64,000 nt of DNA from Budorcas taxicolor (GCF_023091745.1 NC_068910.1:86990170-87054169), one strand, 5' to 3'. Counted from the stretch's first letter, positions 42,990-55,434 are shown. The notes: a model not told the origin generated them from the letters alone. Numbers and translations: made by a program.

Positions 42990-45900
42990 GTGTACATGCA
43001 CTACAACTTCCTTATCCATTCATCTGCCAATGGACATCCAGGTTGCTTCCACATCCTAGCTATTGTAAACAGCGCTGCAGTGAATATTGTGGTATGTGTG
43101 TCTCTTTCAGTTCTGGTTTCCTTGGTGTGTATGCCCAGCAGTGGGATTATTAGGTCATATGGCAATTCTATTTCTAAATTTTTAAGGAATTTCCACTCTG
43201 TTCTCTGTAGTGACTGTACCAGTCTGCACTCTCACCAATAGTGTAAGAGGGTTCCCTTTTCTCCATACCCTCACCAGCATTTATTGTTTGTAGACTTTTT
43301 GATGGCAGCCATTCTGACTGGAGTGAAATGATACCTCACTGTGTTTTTTATTTGCATTTCTCTAATAATGAGTGATATTGAGCATCTTTTCATGTCTTTA
43401 TTAGCCATCTATGTGTCTTCTTTGGAGAAATATCTGTTTAGTCCTTTGGCTCAAGTTTGACTGGGTTGTTTGTTTTTCTGGTATTGAACTGCCTGTATAT
43501 TTTGAAGATTAATTCTTTGTCAGTTGTTTCATTTGCTATTATTTTCTCCCATTCTGAAGCCTGCCTTTTCACCCTGTTTATAGTTCCCTTTGTTGTGTAA
43601 AAGCTTTTAAGTTTAAGTAACACTTATTTCTTTATTTTTCTTTTTATTTCTATTACTCTGGGAAATGGGTTATAGAGGATTTTTCTGTGATTTATGTTAG
43701 AGTGTTCTGCCTATGTTTTCCTCTAAGAGTTTTATAGTTTCTGGTCTTACATTTAGATTTTTAATCCATTTTGAGTTTATTTTTGTGTATGGTGTTAAAA
43801 CGTGTTCTAGTTTCATTTTTTTACTTGTGGTTGACCAGTTTTCCCAGCACTACTTGTCAAAGAGATTGTCTTTTCTCCACTGTATATTTTTGCCTCCTTT
43901 GTCAAAGATAAGGTGTCCATAGGTGAATGGATTTACCTCTGGGCTTCCTGTTTTATTCCACTGATCTATATTTTTGTCTTTGTGCCAGTACCATACTGTT
44001 TTGATGACTGTATCTTTGTAGTATAGTCTGAAGTCAGGCAGGTTGATTCCTCCAGTTTCATTCTTCTTTCTCAAGATTGTTTTGGCTATTCAGGGTTTTT
44101 TGTGTTTCCATACAAATTGTGAAATTACGTGTTCTAGTTCTGTGAAAAATATCATTGGTAGCTTGATAGGGATTGCATTGAGTCTATAGATTGCTTTGGG
44201 TAGTATACTCATTTTCACTATATTGATTCTTTCAATCTATGAACATGATATATTTCTCCATCTATTTGATCATCTTTGATTTTTTTCATCAGTGTTTTAT
44301 AGTTTTCTTTATATAGGGCCTTTGTTTCTTTAGGTAAATTTATTCCTAAGTATTTTATTCTTTTTATTGTAATGGTGAATGTGATTATTTCCTTAATTTC
44401 TCTTTCTGCTGTTTCATTGTTAGTGTATAGGAATGCAAGGAATTTCTGTGCATTAATTTTGTATCTTGCAACTTTACTATATTCATTGATCAGCTCTAGT
44501 AATTTTCTGGTGGTATCTCTAGAATTTTTTATGTAGAGCATCATGTCATCTGCAAACAGTGAGAGTTTTTCTTCTTCTTTTCCAATCTAGATTCCTTTTA
44601 TTTCATATTCTTCTCTGATTGCTGTGGCTAGGACATCCAAAACTATGTTGAATAGTAGTGGTGAGAGTGGGCACCCTTGTCTTGTTCCTAATTTTAGAGG
44701 AAATGCTTTCAAATTTTTGCCATTGAGGATAATGTCTGCTGTGGGTTTGCCATATATGGCTTTTATTATGTTGAGGTAAGTTCCTTTTATGTCTGCTTTT
44801 TGGAGAGTTTTTATAATAAATGGGTGTTGAATTTTGTCAAAGGCTTTGTCTGCATCGCTTGAGATAATCATATGGTTTTATCTTTCAATTCGTTAATACA
44901 GTGTATCACATTGAGTGATTTGTGAATATTGAAGAAGACTTGCATCCCTGGAATAAATCCCACTTGGTCATGATGTATGATCTTTTTAATACGTTGTTGG
45001 ATTCTGTTTGCTAGAATTTTGTTGAGTATTTTTGCAGTTATGTTCATCAGTGATATTGGCCTGTAGCTTCCTTTTTTTTTGGGTGGCATTTTGCCTGGTT
45101 TTGGTATCAGCATGATGGTGGCCTCATAGGAAGAGTTTGGGAGTGTGTTAGCTCTTCTCTAAATTTTTTGTAGAATTCACCTGTGAAAGCATCTGGTCCT
45201 GGGCTTTTGTTGGTTGGAAGATTTTTTATTACAGTTTTGATTTCTGTGCTTGTGATTGGTCTGTTCAGATTTTCTATTTATTCCTGATTCCGTTTTGAAA
45301 GGTTATACTTTTCTAAGAATTGTCCATTTTTTCCAAGTTGTCCATTTTATTGGTATATATTTGCCCATATGCTCTTATGACCTTTTGTATTTCTGTGTTC
45401 TCTGTTGTGATTTTTCCATTTCCATTTCTAATATTACTGATTTGATTCTTTTCCTTTTTTCCTTTTCTTGAGGAGTCTGGCTAATAGTTGGTCTACTTTA
45501 TTTATCTTCTTAAAGAACCAGCTTTTCTTTTTGTTGCTATTTGCTATAGCCTCCTTCATTTCTTTTTCTTTTATTTCTGCTCTGAATTTTATGATTTTTG
45601 TTCCTTCTGCTAACTTCAGGGTTTTTCTGATCTTTTTTCTAGTTACTTTAGATGTAAAGTTAGGTTGTTTATGTGATGCTTCTCTTGTTTCTTGAGGTAG
45701 GCTAGTATTGCTATTAACCTCCCTCTTAGCACTGCTTTTACTGAATCCCATAGGTTTGGGGTTGTTGCATTTTCATTTGTCTTCATGCATATTTTGATTT
45801 CTTTTGATCTGTTGGCTATTGAGAAGTGTGATTTTTAGCCTCCATATGTTTGTGTTTTTCACAGTTTCTTTCCTGTAGTTGATCTCTAATCTTACCTCAC

Positions 45901-46540
45901 TGTGATCAGAAAAGATGCCTGAAGTGATTACAATTTTTAAAAAAATTTACCAAGGCTAGATTTGTGGTCCAGGATGTGATCTATCCTGGAGAATGTTCCG
46001 TGAGCACTTGAGAAAAAGGTGAAATCCATTGTTTAGGGATGAAATGTCCTGTAGATATCACTTAGGTCTAACCTGGCCCAGTGTATCACTACAGCTTGTA
46101 TTTCCTTGCTAATTTTCTGTTTTGTTGATCCATCCATAAGTGGGAGTGGGGTATTAAAGTCCCCCACTATTATTGTTAATTTCCCCTTTCATACTTGCCA
46201 GCATTTGCCTTTATATTTTTGAGGTGCTCCTATGTTGGGTGCATATATATTTGTAATTGGTGTATCTTCTTGTTGGATTGATCCGTTGATCATTATGTAG
46301 GGTCCTTCTTTATCTCTTATCATGGTCTTTATTTCAAAGTCTGTTTTATCTGATACAAGTATTACTATTCCTGCTTTCTTTTGGTCTCCATTTCCATGAA
46401 ATATCTTTTTCCAGCTCTTTACTTTCAGTCTGTATGTGTCCCTAGGTTTGAGGTGGGTCTCTTGTAGACAGCATATCTAGGGGTTTTGTTTCTGTATCCA
46501 TTTTGCCAGTCTTTGTCTTTTGGTTGGAACATTTAACCAT
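42990..46540 (-). pseudogene. L1 ORF2 (endonuclease-RT), multiply broken
   Basis: ORF2p nicks target DNA and reverse-transcribes L1 RNA. From the N-terminal side: endonuclease motif GDFNTPLPLMD (about 46130-46170); SWFFKKINKV and LLARLLKKRKK at 45434-45751; RT entry LIPKPGK and YRPISLMNITAKILNKILAN at 44868-45113; motif A SSDADKAFDKIQH and GTRQGCPLSPLLFN at 44587-44871; FADD (codons at 44545-44556, intact residues); ELINEYSKVARYKIN at 44218-44544; and FDKGGKNIQW at 43850-44074. Stops lie between these pieces, including one just before FADD. The C-terminal zinc-knuckle part is degraded. Confidence 0.85.
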
Positions 46541-46599
46541 TTAAATTTAAGGTAATTATTGATAAGTATGATCCCATTACCATTTACTTTGTTGTTTTG

Positions 46600-47500
46600 G
46601 ATTCATTTCTATAAACCTCTTTTGTTTTTCCTGTTTTTCCAGCATTTCTTGAAGAGCTGTTTGGTGGTACTGAATTTTCTCAGCTTTTGCTTGTCTGTAA
46701 AGCTTTTGATTTCTCCTTCATATCTGAATGAGACCCTTGCTGGGTAATGTAATCTTGATGGTAGGTTTTTCCCTTTCATCACTTTAAGAATGTCCTGCCA
46801 TTCCCTTCTGACATGATGAGTTTCTATTGAAAGATCAGCTGTTATCCTTATGGGAATCCCCTTGTGTGTTATTTGTTTTTTTTTTCCCTTGCTCATTGTG
46901 TGTTATTTGTTGCTTTTCCCTTGCTGCTTTTCGTATTTGCTCTTTGTGTTTAATTTTTGTTAGTTTGATTAATATGTGTCTTATGGTGTTTCACCTTGGA
47001 TTTATCCAGCTTGGGACTCTCTGGGTTTCTGGGACTTGGGTGGGCTATTTCCTTCCCCATTTTAAGGAAGTTTTTGACTATTATCTCCTCTAGTATTTTC
47101 TCATGCCCTTTCTTTTCATCTTCATCTTCTGAGACACCTATGATTTGAATATTGGGGCATTTAACATTGTCCCAGATGTCTCTGAGGTTGTACTTATTTC
47201 TTTTAATTCTTTTTTCCTTTCTACTTCATATATTTCCACCATTCTATCTTCCACCTCACTTATCCTTTCTTCTGCCTCAGTTATTCTACTGTTGGTTCCC
47301 TCCGGAGTGTTTTTAATCTTAGTTATTGCATTCTTAATTATTGATTGACTTTTCTTTATTTATTCTAGGTCCTTGCTAAACATTTCTTGCATCTTCTCAA
47401 CCCTTGTTTCTAGTCTATTTATCTAACAAAACTCTGTTTTGTTTTCAAGATTTTGGATCTTCTTTTCTATCATTATTCTGAATTTTTTTCTTTATTTTTA
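46600..47500 (-). pseudogene. L1 ORF1 (RNA-binding chaperone), broken
   Basis: The conserved C-terminal domain is readable at 46609-46896: KGIPIRITADLS, RREWQDILKVMKGKNL, ARVSFRYEGEIKSFTDKQKL. The upstream coiled-coil part is out of frame and is cut at 47500 by a nested L1 fragment. The protein coats L1 RNA in the ribonucleoprotein particle; this copy cannot make it. Confidence 0.78.
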
Positions 47501-47713
47501 ATTTGCTCATTTATTTATACAACAAACATTTACTTTATTTTACTTTACAATACTGTATTGGTTTTGCCATACATTGACATGAATCCACCACGGGTGTATA
47601 CAAGCTTCCAATCCTGAATCCCCCTCCCACCTCCCACCCCATATCATCTCTCTGGATCATCCCCATGCACCAGCCCCAAGCATCCTGTATCCTGTATCAA
47701 ACATAGACTGGCA
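47501..47713 (-). mobile_element. L1 3' UTR nested inside the larger L1
   Basis: A second reversed ruminant L1 3' end ('caatactgtattggttttg', 'ccaagcatcctgtatcctg'). It is flanked by ctttattttta (47490-47500) and cttatttttta (47714-47724), an imperfect target duplication. Confidence 0.82.
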
Positions 47714-48030
47714 CTTATTTTTTAGGTAGGCTCCTTATCTCCTCTTTTCTGTTTGGTTTGGTGGGTTTTTATCATGTTCCTTCACCTGCTTAATAGTTCT
47801 CTGCCTTTTCATTTTGTTTAGATTGCTATGTTTGGGTGCCCTTTCTGCAGGCTGGAAGGTCACAATTTCTCTTAATTGTGGAGTCTGCTCCCTGTGGGTG
47901 GGGTTGGATCAGTGACTTGTTAAGGTTTCCTGGTTGGGGAACTTGTGTCGGTGTTCTGGTGGGTGGAGCTGGAGCTCTTCTCTCTGGAGTACAATGAAGT
48001 GTCCAGGAGTGAATTTTGAGGTGTCTATGC

Positions 48031-48454
48031 GCATGTATGGATGTGAGAGTTGGACTGTGAAGAAGGCTGAGCACCAAAGAATTGATGCTTTTGAACTGTG
48101 GTGTTGGTGAAGACTCTTGAGAGTCCCCTGGACTGCAAGGAGATACAACCAGTCCATTCTGAAGGAGATCAACCCTGGGATTTCTTTGGAAGGAATGATG
48201 CTAAAGCTGAAACTCCAATACTTTGGCCACCTCATGCGGAGAGTTGACTCATTGGAAAAGACTCTGATGCTGGGAGGGATTGAGGGCAGGAGGAGAAGGG
48301 GAACACAGAGGATGAGATGGCTGGATGGCATCACTGACTCAATGGACATGAGTCTGAGTGAACTCCAGGAGCTGGTGATGGACAGGAAGGCCTGGTGTGC
48401 TACAATTCAAAGAGTCAGACACGACTGAGCGACTGATCTGAACTGAACTGAACT
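48031..48454 (+). mobile_element. BovB LINE 3' end, youngest subtype, nested in L1
   Basis: 'gcatgtatggatgtgagag' to 'gaactgaactgaactaa'. It carries the diagnostic 'gggatttctttggaaggaa' and 'tgatgctaaagctgaaact'. A 103-codon plus-strand frame (48117-48428) reads the BovB C-terminus without a stop. Confidence 0.92.
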
Positions 48455-48459
48455 AATGG

Positions 48460-50699
48460 GTTTGGTATGGCTTCTGGCAGCCCATCTTTTACTGTTCAGG
48501 GTTGTGTTCCTGTTTTTCTGGAGAATTAGTGTGGTGCATCTTGTGCTGGAACTTTTTGGCTTGGAGCTTGGTTTCAGTTGGTGATGCTTGGTTTCAAGCT
48601 TCAGTTAGTGGAACTTGGTTTCAGTGTACGTATGGAGACTTTGGGGTGGGCTCTTGTCTATTAATGTTCCCTGGAGCCAGGAATTCTCTGATGTTCTAAA
48701 GTCCTGGAGTTGAGCCTTCTGCCTCTGGGTTTCAGTCCTCATCTTACAGTAGCCTCAAGACTTCTCCACCCATACAGCACAGAAGACAAAACCCCTAGGT
48801 TAATGGTGAAACAACTCTACACAGCCAGGAACACCCAGAGAGATTCACAGAGTTACATGGAGAAGAGAAGAAGGAAAAGGGAGATAGAAGTGACCAGGAA
48901 GAGAAAAAAGAGGGTCAAAAGAAGAGAGAGAAATGAAGCCAGTGGTCAAAGTGAAAGTGGATACTGAAGATTAGATTCTTAAAGGTACAAAATTGTTAAC
49001 AAATAGCACAGATTAAAAATCTAGAATAGAGGTTAGACTTTCAAAAATACAATATAAAAATATAAAACAAAATCAATCAGAAATTAAAGAATATATATGG
49101 AATTTATTTTTAAAAAATAGGGTAGTAGGGTATAAAAATGAAAGTTGAAGGAGTAATAAAGAACTAAAACAAAAATTAAAAAGTGATAATAGTAAAACTA
49201 TATCTTGGAATTTCTCTGGAGCTTTTGTGGGCAGTGTGTGGTCAGAGCAGTGTCAGATAGTCCCTTGTTCCAGGTTGAACTTGTTCTCAAGGTCTACAGG
49301 TGCCTCTCAAATGTCTCCAGTATTAAATGCAAGGCTTTAATCTGTTGCACCTGTCACTTCTGGGGTGGTTCCCCCTTCTTTGTTTATTTTGACTTCCTCT
49401 GTTTGCAAGTCTCTTTTTGTCGAATTTCTGCCACTGATATGAGGGGGTGAAGGTGGCCATTTATTTAGGCTCACTTGCTCAGTTGTGCTGAGGAGAGGGA
49501 GGGACACTGCAAACAAACACTGGGCATGTGTGGGTAGTGCTTGCAGTGGAGGGGCCACACTGGGACTGCCATGGTCTAAGGTGGCGTGTACTTCCTGGGT
49601 CCACACTGCTCAGGCTCCAGGGTGCTCCACAAGGGCACTGTCCCAAGTGGACCCAGTGTTTAGTTCACTTCCCAGTCCTAAGCTGCTCAGGTTCTCCGGT
49701 GCTTTGTAAGAGCACAGACCCAGGAAGGCTGTGCATTTTGTGCCCTTCCCAGGTCCAAGTGCTCAGGTGACTGAGTGCTTGGTGAGCACACTGTCCCAGG
49801 TGGGCCGTGCACCTTATTCACCTTCTTAGTCCCAGCCACCATTTCCCAGGTGTGCCATGTGTCTCTTCTGGAGAGCTAATCTCAGGCTGTGACACTCCTG
49901 GCTAATGTGAACCATCTAGGATCCCAGGAAGATGTGATTAGCAACTGCTCAGTTTGGTGGAAGACGCGGTCTCTGGGTCTGAGGTTGAAGCAGCCCCTTG
50001 CCCTCCACTTCTGGCTATTGCACACCTGCCTCTCTGCCTCTGGGGAGGGAGAGCCCAAAATGGCAGCCAGCTTCTTCTCCTCTGGTATTTGATAGGGCAC
50101 AAGACTTTGTCCTGTGAATGAGCCAGGGGTCACCGACTGGCGTTAGAGCCTTTTGAGGGAGAGGTCCTTCTATTTATTTTTTTGGCTTTCTGGCAATCCC
50201 ACAGTTTGGGTTGCTATGTCACATTAGCACCCTCCGATTGTCATCAGGGCATTCAAGCCCAGTCCCTACCATAAGGACCAATGCTGCAGCCCACGCCTCC
50301 TTGCCCAGCCCCCACTTGCTGCTGGTGGATGCAACTGTCTGAGCTGCTTATCTTCTGGTAGTTGCCGGTGGGTGCATTCTGTGTTGTTTCTTTCTTTTTC
50401 CCATTTACATTGCTCTCTGAGATTCCAAAGCTCCCCACAGACTCTCCTGTTGGAGAGTTTCCTATTGTGTGGAAACTCCTCCTCCTTCATGACACCGTCC
50501 CTGGGGTGGGTCTCCATCCCTAAATCCTTTGTCTCTGTTTTTGTTTTTTTTATATTTTGTCCTACCTCCTTATGAAGAGACTGGACTGCCTTTCTGGGTG
50601 TCTGGTGTCCTCTTCCAATGTTCAGAAGTTGTTTTGTGGAAGTTTCTCAACATTCAAATGATTTTTTGATGAATTTGTAGGGGAGAAAGTGGTCTCTCT
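48460..50699 (-). promoter_or_regulatory. L1 5' UTR (promoter region), inactive copy
   Basis: About 2.2 kb of relatively GC-rich sequence upstream of ORF1 in the minus-strand L1. It should hold the internal L1 promoter. The extreme 5' tens of bases are missing. Frames in it (for example at 49485-50133) are not genes. Confidence 0.6.
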
Positions 50700-51380
50700 G
50701 AAAGAAGCCATGTCCATAACATAAGAGTCAAAGGTGAAGCATCAAGTGCTGATGGAGAAACTGCAGCAGATTATCCAGAAGATCTAGCTAAGATAATTAA
50801 TTTAAATGGTTATACTAAGCAACAGGTTTTCAATGTAGAGGAAAGAGACTTCTATTGGAATCAGATGCCACATCTCGGACTTTCATAGCTAAAGAAGGAA
50901 ATCAACGCCTGACTTCAACTCTTCAAAAGACAGAATGACTCTTGTTTGGGGCTAATGCAACTTGAGACTTGGAGTTGAAGTCACAGCTCATTTACCATTT
51001 TGAAACTCCCAGGGCCTTTAAGAATTTTGCTGAATCTATCTGCTTATCCTCTGTTAATGAAATAACAAGTTGTGGATTGTGGCACACTTATTTATAACAT
51101 GGCTTGTTGAGTATTTTATGCTTGCTGTTGAAACCTACTGCTCAGAATAAAAAGATTCCTTTCAAAATATGACTGCCCATTGACAATGCGCCTGATCATC
51201 AAGAGTTCAGATGGAAATGTACAATGAGATTAATGTTTTCATATCTGCTAACACAAAATCCATCTTGCAGCCATGCACCAAGAAGTGATTTTGACTTTTA
51301 TATCTTATTATTTAAGAAGTAAATTTTATAAGGCTATAGCATTAGTGGTAAAAAACAAACAAACAAATAAACAAACAAAA

Positions 51381-51572
51381 ATCCTGCCAACACAGGAGAT
51401 ATAAAAGATGGATTTGATCCTGGGTTTGATCCCTGGATTGGGAAGATTCCCTGGGGAAGGAAATTGCAACTTCAGTATTCTTGTCTGGAAATCCCATGGA
51501 CAGAGGACCCTGGAGAGGGTTGCAAACAGTTGGAATGACTGAAGTGACTTAACACACACACACACACTATAG

Positions 51573-51604
<32 letters not shown>
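51381..51604 (+). mobile_element. Bov-tA SINE with a (CA)n tail, inside Tigger
   Basis: The head is partly lost; it starts 'atcctgccaacacagga'. The body ends 'gactgaagtgacttaa' and is followed by a (CA)n tail (51554-51604, one interruption). A (caaa)n-type run precedes it (51350-51380). Confidence 0.88.
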
Positions 51605-51606
<2 letters not shown>

Positions 51607-52511
51607 TTGATTCTTCTGATGAATCTGAGCAAAGTAAATTGAATAAACTTTTGGAAAGGATTCACCATTCTAGATATCTGTAAGTGCATTTGTGATTCAT
51701 TGGAAGAGGTCAAATATCAACATTAACAGGAATTTGGAAGAAGTTGATTCCAACTCTCATGGGTGACTTTGAGGGGTTCAAGACTTCAGTGGAAGAAGTG
51801 ACTGCAGTTGTGGTAGAAATAACAAGAGAACTGGAATGAGAAGTGGAACCTGAAGGTGTGACTGAATTGCTACAATCTCATGATTAAACATTATGGATGA
51901 TGGGTTGCTTCTTATGCATGAACAACAAAAAAAGTTGTTTCCTAATATGGATCTACTGCTGGTGATGATGCTGTGAAGATAGCTGAAAAGACAACAAAGG
52001 ATATAGGATATTACATAAACCCAGCTGATAAAGCAGCAGGGCATAAGAGGGTTGACTCCAATTTTGAAAGAAGGTCTACTGTGGGTAAAATGCTACCATA
52101 TAGCATTGCGTACTACAGAGAAATCATTCATGAAAGGAAGTCAGTCGATGTAGCAAATTCACTGTCATGTTATTTTAAGAAATTGCCATGGCCATCTCAG
52201 CCTTCAACAATCACCACCTTAATCAGTCAGCAGCCATCAGCATCAAGGCAACACCTCCATCAGCAAAAATATTAAGACTCTATAAAGGCTCAGATGATGG
52301 TTAGCATTTTTTATTAATAAAGTATTTTTAAAGTATGCATATTTTTATACATAATGCTATTACACACTTAATAGACTATAGTATAATATAAACATGATTT
52401 TTATATGTACCAGGAAATCATAAAATTTGTGTGACTCGCTTTATTGCAGTGTTCATTTGGTTGCAGTGATCTGGACCCAAACCCACAATATCTCTGAAGT
52501 ATGCCTGTATT

Positions 52512-53438
52512 TGTGTTACCACTGATACAGGAAAAAGCAAATCATTTTAAACATTAAAATGTTACTGAGATTTCAAAGAGAAAGACATTTTTTCCCCTAT
52601 TTTTCTTTATGATACAGTGTTTGTAAAGTAGCATTCCCAGAATAATAAGCATTCTTTGGGGAAATAAGTTTAGTAAATAGCCAAGTAATTTCTCACATAA
52701 AACAGACAAAGAAAGGTAGTGCTGGGTTAAACTATCAAAAATATCATCACAACAATAACTACCCATTATCTTGACCAACCAGAAGTTACTCATTTTTATT
52801 CATACTGATCTAGCTATATACTTCAGTATAAAGAGGGATCTTTTCCATTGTTCTATTGGTTATGAATTAAGTCATCAAATTTTTTTCAGACTTTTATCTT
52901 AATGGTTTGAAATAAAGAGTCAGATGCATGGCTTTTCAATTTCTTTTACTACTTTATTTTATTACTTGGTTATTTAAGGTCAAAAGATTTCCATTTCCAA
53001 AATACATAAGAGAAATAATAAAGCAATAAAATGTAGACTTAGATAATATGGACATTTTTCTTCAGGGTGTCAACATGATTTACAAATTATTAAAAAGGCA
53101 GTAAAATTTGAACTCACGTAGCATAAACTTTACCTTAAACTGTCAGATACATGATTTTAAAGCTATTTTATTAATATATCACTGATAATTATTTTTCTTA
53201 TCTACAGAGAGGTAAAATGAAGTAAAAGCTAGTTGCCCAAGAAATCACTGGAATTGGAAACACTAGATGTTCATGTGTTAATTTCGTTTCATTTATCTGA
53301 AGCCTGTATTTCTTCTGTGATATGTAAGGTCAAGGCTATATAGTCAAAGAGCTGAAGGAAAGGTGAGGGCTTTCTCATTGAATGAAACTCCAAACATCAT
53401 TTTTAGTGATCTACAGAATTGAGGATAAGGTGCCTCTG
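52512..53438. other. AT-rich stretch with nothing recognised
   Basis: No gene or repeat that I can support. Confidence 0.4.
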
Positions 53439-53440
53439 TG

Positions 53441-53660
53441 CTTCCCAGGTGGCTCAGTGGCAAAAGTATCTGGTGATGCAGGAGATGCAAGAGACGCGGG
53501 TTCTGATCTCTGGGTCTGGAAGATCACGTGAAGGTGATACTGATAGCCCACTCCAGTATTCTTGCCTGGAGAAACCTATGGACAGAGGAGCCTGGTGGGC
53601 TACAGTCCATAGGGTCACAGAGAGTCTGACATGACTGAGCAGCCGAGCACACATGCACAC
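53441..53660 (+). mobile_element. Bov-tA SINE
   Basis: Head 'gcttcccaggtggctcagt', body 'cactccagtattcttgcct', end 'gactgagcagccgagcaca'. Confidence 0.9.
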
Positions 53661-53856
53661 AGAAGACAATTGCTTTGGTTTCCAGTTAGCCAGAGTGATC
53701 CTGGCTGCAATGTTCTCTTTTGATTTTCTCTTCAGAGTAGGATTTCCAAATCTCTACAAAATCTGAAACAGTGGTTCTCATATAAGTAACTTACCATCTC
53801 CATAGAAATCCTATCATAATTTATTTATAAAAAATATATCTACATTTCTAAAATAG

Positions 53857-54490
53857 TTCTTGGGAAAACAGTGGAAACAGTCTCAGACTTTATTTTTGGG
53901 GGCTCTAAAATCACTGCAGATGGTGACTGCAGCCATGAAATTAAAAGACGCTTACTCCTTGGAAGAAAAGTTATGACCAACCTAGACAGCATATTCAAAA
54001 GCAGAGACATTACTTTGCCGACTAAGGTCTGTCTAGTCAAGGCTATGGTTTTTCCTGTGGTCATGTATGGATGTGAGATTTCGACTGTGAAGAAGGCTGA
54101 GTGCTGAAGAATTGATGCTTTTGAACTGTGGTGTTGGAGAAGACTCATGAGAGTCCCTTGGACTGCAAGGAGATCCAACCAGTCCATTCTGAAGGAGATC
54201 AGCCCTGGGATATTTTGGAAGGAATGATGCTAAAGCTGAACCTCCAGTACTTTGGCCACCTCATGAGAAGAGTTGACTCATTGGAAAAGACTCTGATGCT
54301 GGGAGGGATTGGGGGCAGGAGGAAAAGGGGACGACAGAGGATGAGATGGCTGGATGGCATCATGGACTCGATGGACATGAGTCTAGGTGAACTCTGGGAG
54401 TTGATGATGGACAGGGAGGCCTGGTGTGCTGAGATTCATGGGGTCACAAAGAGTTGGACACGACTGAGCAACTGAACTGAACTGAACTGA
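53857..54490 (+). mobile_element. BovB LINE 3' part, youngest subtype
   Basis: It starts 'gttcttgggaaaacagtgg' and ends 'actgaactgaactgatg'. It has 'tatttttgggggctctaaa' and a shortened 'gggatattttggaagga', which shifts the frame. Sense frames 53871-54107 and 54128-54475 are the two halves of the C-terminal coding end. Confidence 0.92.
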
Positions 54491-54494
54491 TGAG

Positions 54495-55212
54495 AAGAAT
54501 ATTCCTGAAGGAAAAATAATTGGCACGTCCCTCAGAGAAAATGCCATTAAATAATGCATTATGGTACAGACATTTTCCTTGTCTTTGCGATTTTTCCATG
54601 ATAAATTTCATAGCGAAATCATTTCAAACTAGAAGAGCACCAGAAATAATCAGTGCAGAAGTGGCTCTGTTGAGGACTGTTAAGTGAAAAGCCACTAAAT
54701 GAAGCACTCATCCATGTTTGCAAAACCATTTTCATCCCCAGGAGGCTTGCAGCACTTGGCATTTCTAGAAAACTACAGCAAAAGTGGTGCAAGAGAGTAT
54801 TGTGCTTTTTTGCCAAGTAATGTTTCCTAAAGGCAATAGACACTCCAGAACATAATGGGAAATAAATAATCATGATAGTATGTTTCATCATCACTATATT
54901 CTCTAATACTTAGTTTTAAATATGCATAAACATATAAGTCAGTTGTGATAATAACTACTTTATTAGCACCTGTTATCAAAGATCTTTGAAATTAAAGCTT
55001 ACAAGATAAGGGAAAAACAAGACTGTGCTTCTTAAAATGATATTTTGAAATATCCTGAACCAATGCATCCCAGTGGAGAGTACTTACACGGCAAGAGTAT
55101 TTGGGTAAAGAGCTTGAAACGTTAGGACACAGCAAAGTGGGTTTGAAATGTTTTCTTGTTCAAAATACATTTATCAGAACACTTAATCAACCATCTTATA
55201 TCTCATGCCTGC
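54495..55212. other. Nothing recognised
   Basis: A 91-codon minus-strand frame (54619-54894) has no family that I recognise. Confidence 0.4.
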
Positions 55213-55213
55213 A

Positions 55214-55431
55214 GTGTTCCTTGGTGGCTCAGATGGTAAAGAACCCACCCGCCAATGCAGGAGATATAAGAGATGGGGGTTTGATCCCTGGATCGGGGAG
55301 ATCCTCTGGAGAAAGAAATGGCAACCCCCTCCAATATTCTTGCCTAGAGAACCTCATGAACAGAGAAGTCTGGTGGGCTTCGGTTCATGGGGCCACAAAG
55401 AGTCAGACATGTCTGAGTAACTAAGCACACA
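55214..55431 (+). mobile_element. Bov-tA SINE
   Basis: Head 'ttccttggtggctcagatg', B-box-like 'gggtttgatccctggatcg', and end 'ctgagtaactaagcacaca'. Confidence 0.9.
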
Positions 55432-55434
55432 CGT

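Larger units (their letters stand above)
42448..50699 (-). mobile_element. Nearly full-length L1 inside Tigger
   Basis: In minus-strand order: 5' UTR from 50699 down to about 47.9 kb, ORF1 to about 46.6 kb, ORF2 to about 43.0 kb, and 3' UTR with tail to 42448. The net length after removing a nested L1 (47501-47713) and BovB (48031-48454) is about 7.6 kb, close to a full ruminant L1. The 5' end stops within about 35 bases of the usual start ('gaaagtggtctctct' read on the plus strand). No clear target duplication was found at the two Tigger junctions. Stops and shifts show it is inactive. Confidence 0.85.
42060..52275 (+). pseudogene. Tigger transposase, broken and split by L1 and a SINE
   Basis: Remnants of a pogo-type DDE transposase, which would cut and rejoin element ends at TA sites. 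Recognisable pieces are the DNA-binding region upstream of the L1, then FNVEERDFYW (50829-50858), where the family has an Asp after FNV but GAG (Glu) stands here. Next is IDNAPDH (about 51180-51200), holding the second catalytic Asp, and a C-terminal stretch open at 51973-52275 (NFERRSTVGKMLPY, YFKKLPWPSQPS). The first catalytic residue is changed, stops are frequent, and the gene is physically separated by 8 kb of L1. Confidence 0.75.
41417..52507 (+). mobile_element. Tigger1-like pogo DNA transposon, heavily interrupted
   Basis: The left end is caggcttacttcacaat and the right end is tctctgaagtatgcctg, an inverted pair in diverged form. TA flanks both sides (41415-41416 and 52508-52509). Element sequence proper lies at 41417-41790, 42016-42447, 50700-51380 and 51605-52507 (about 2.4 kb, near the usual length). 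The rest consists of a BovB, a nearly full-length L1 with its own inserts, and a Bov-tA. The element is old: its frame is full of stops. Confidence 0.88.

Noticed and set aside
49205..50575. Several frames in a GC-richer stretch as exons or a CpG-island gene
   Set aside because: The stretch is the L1 5' UTR in reverse. Frames overlap on both strands and have no family signature.
41417..52507. Functional Tigger transposase
   Set aside because: Frequent stops, a change at the first catalytic position and an 8-kb L1 between the coding halves.
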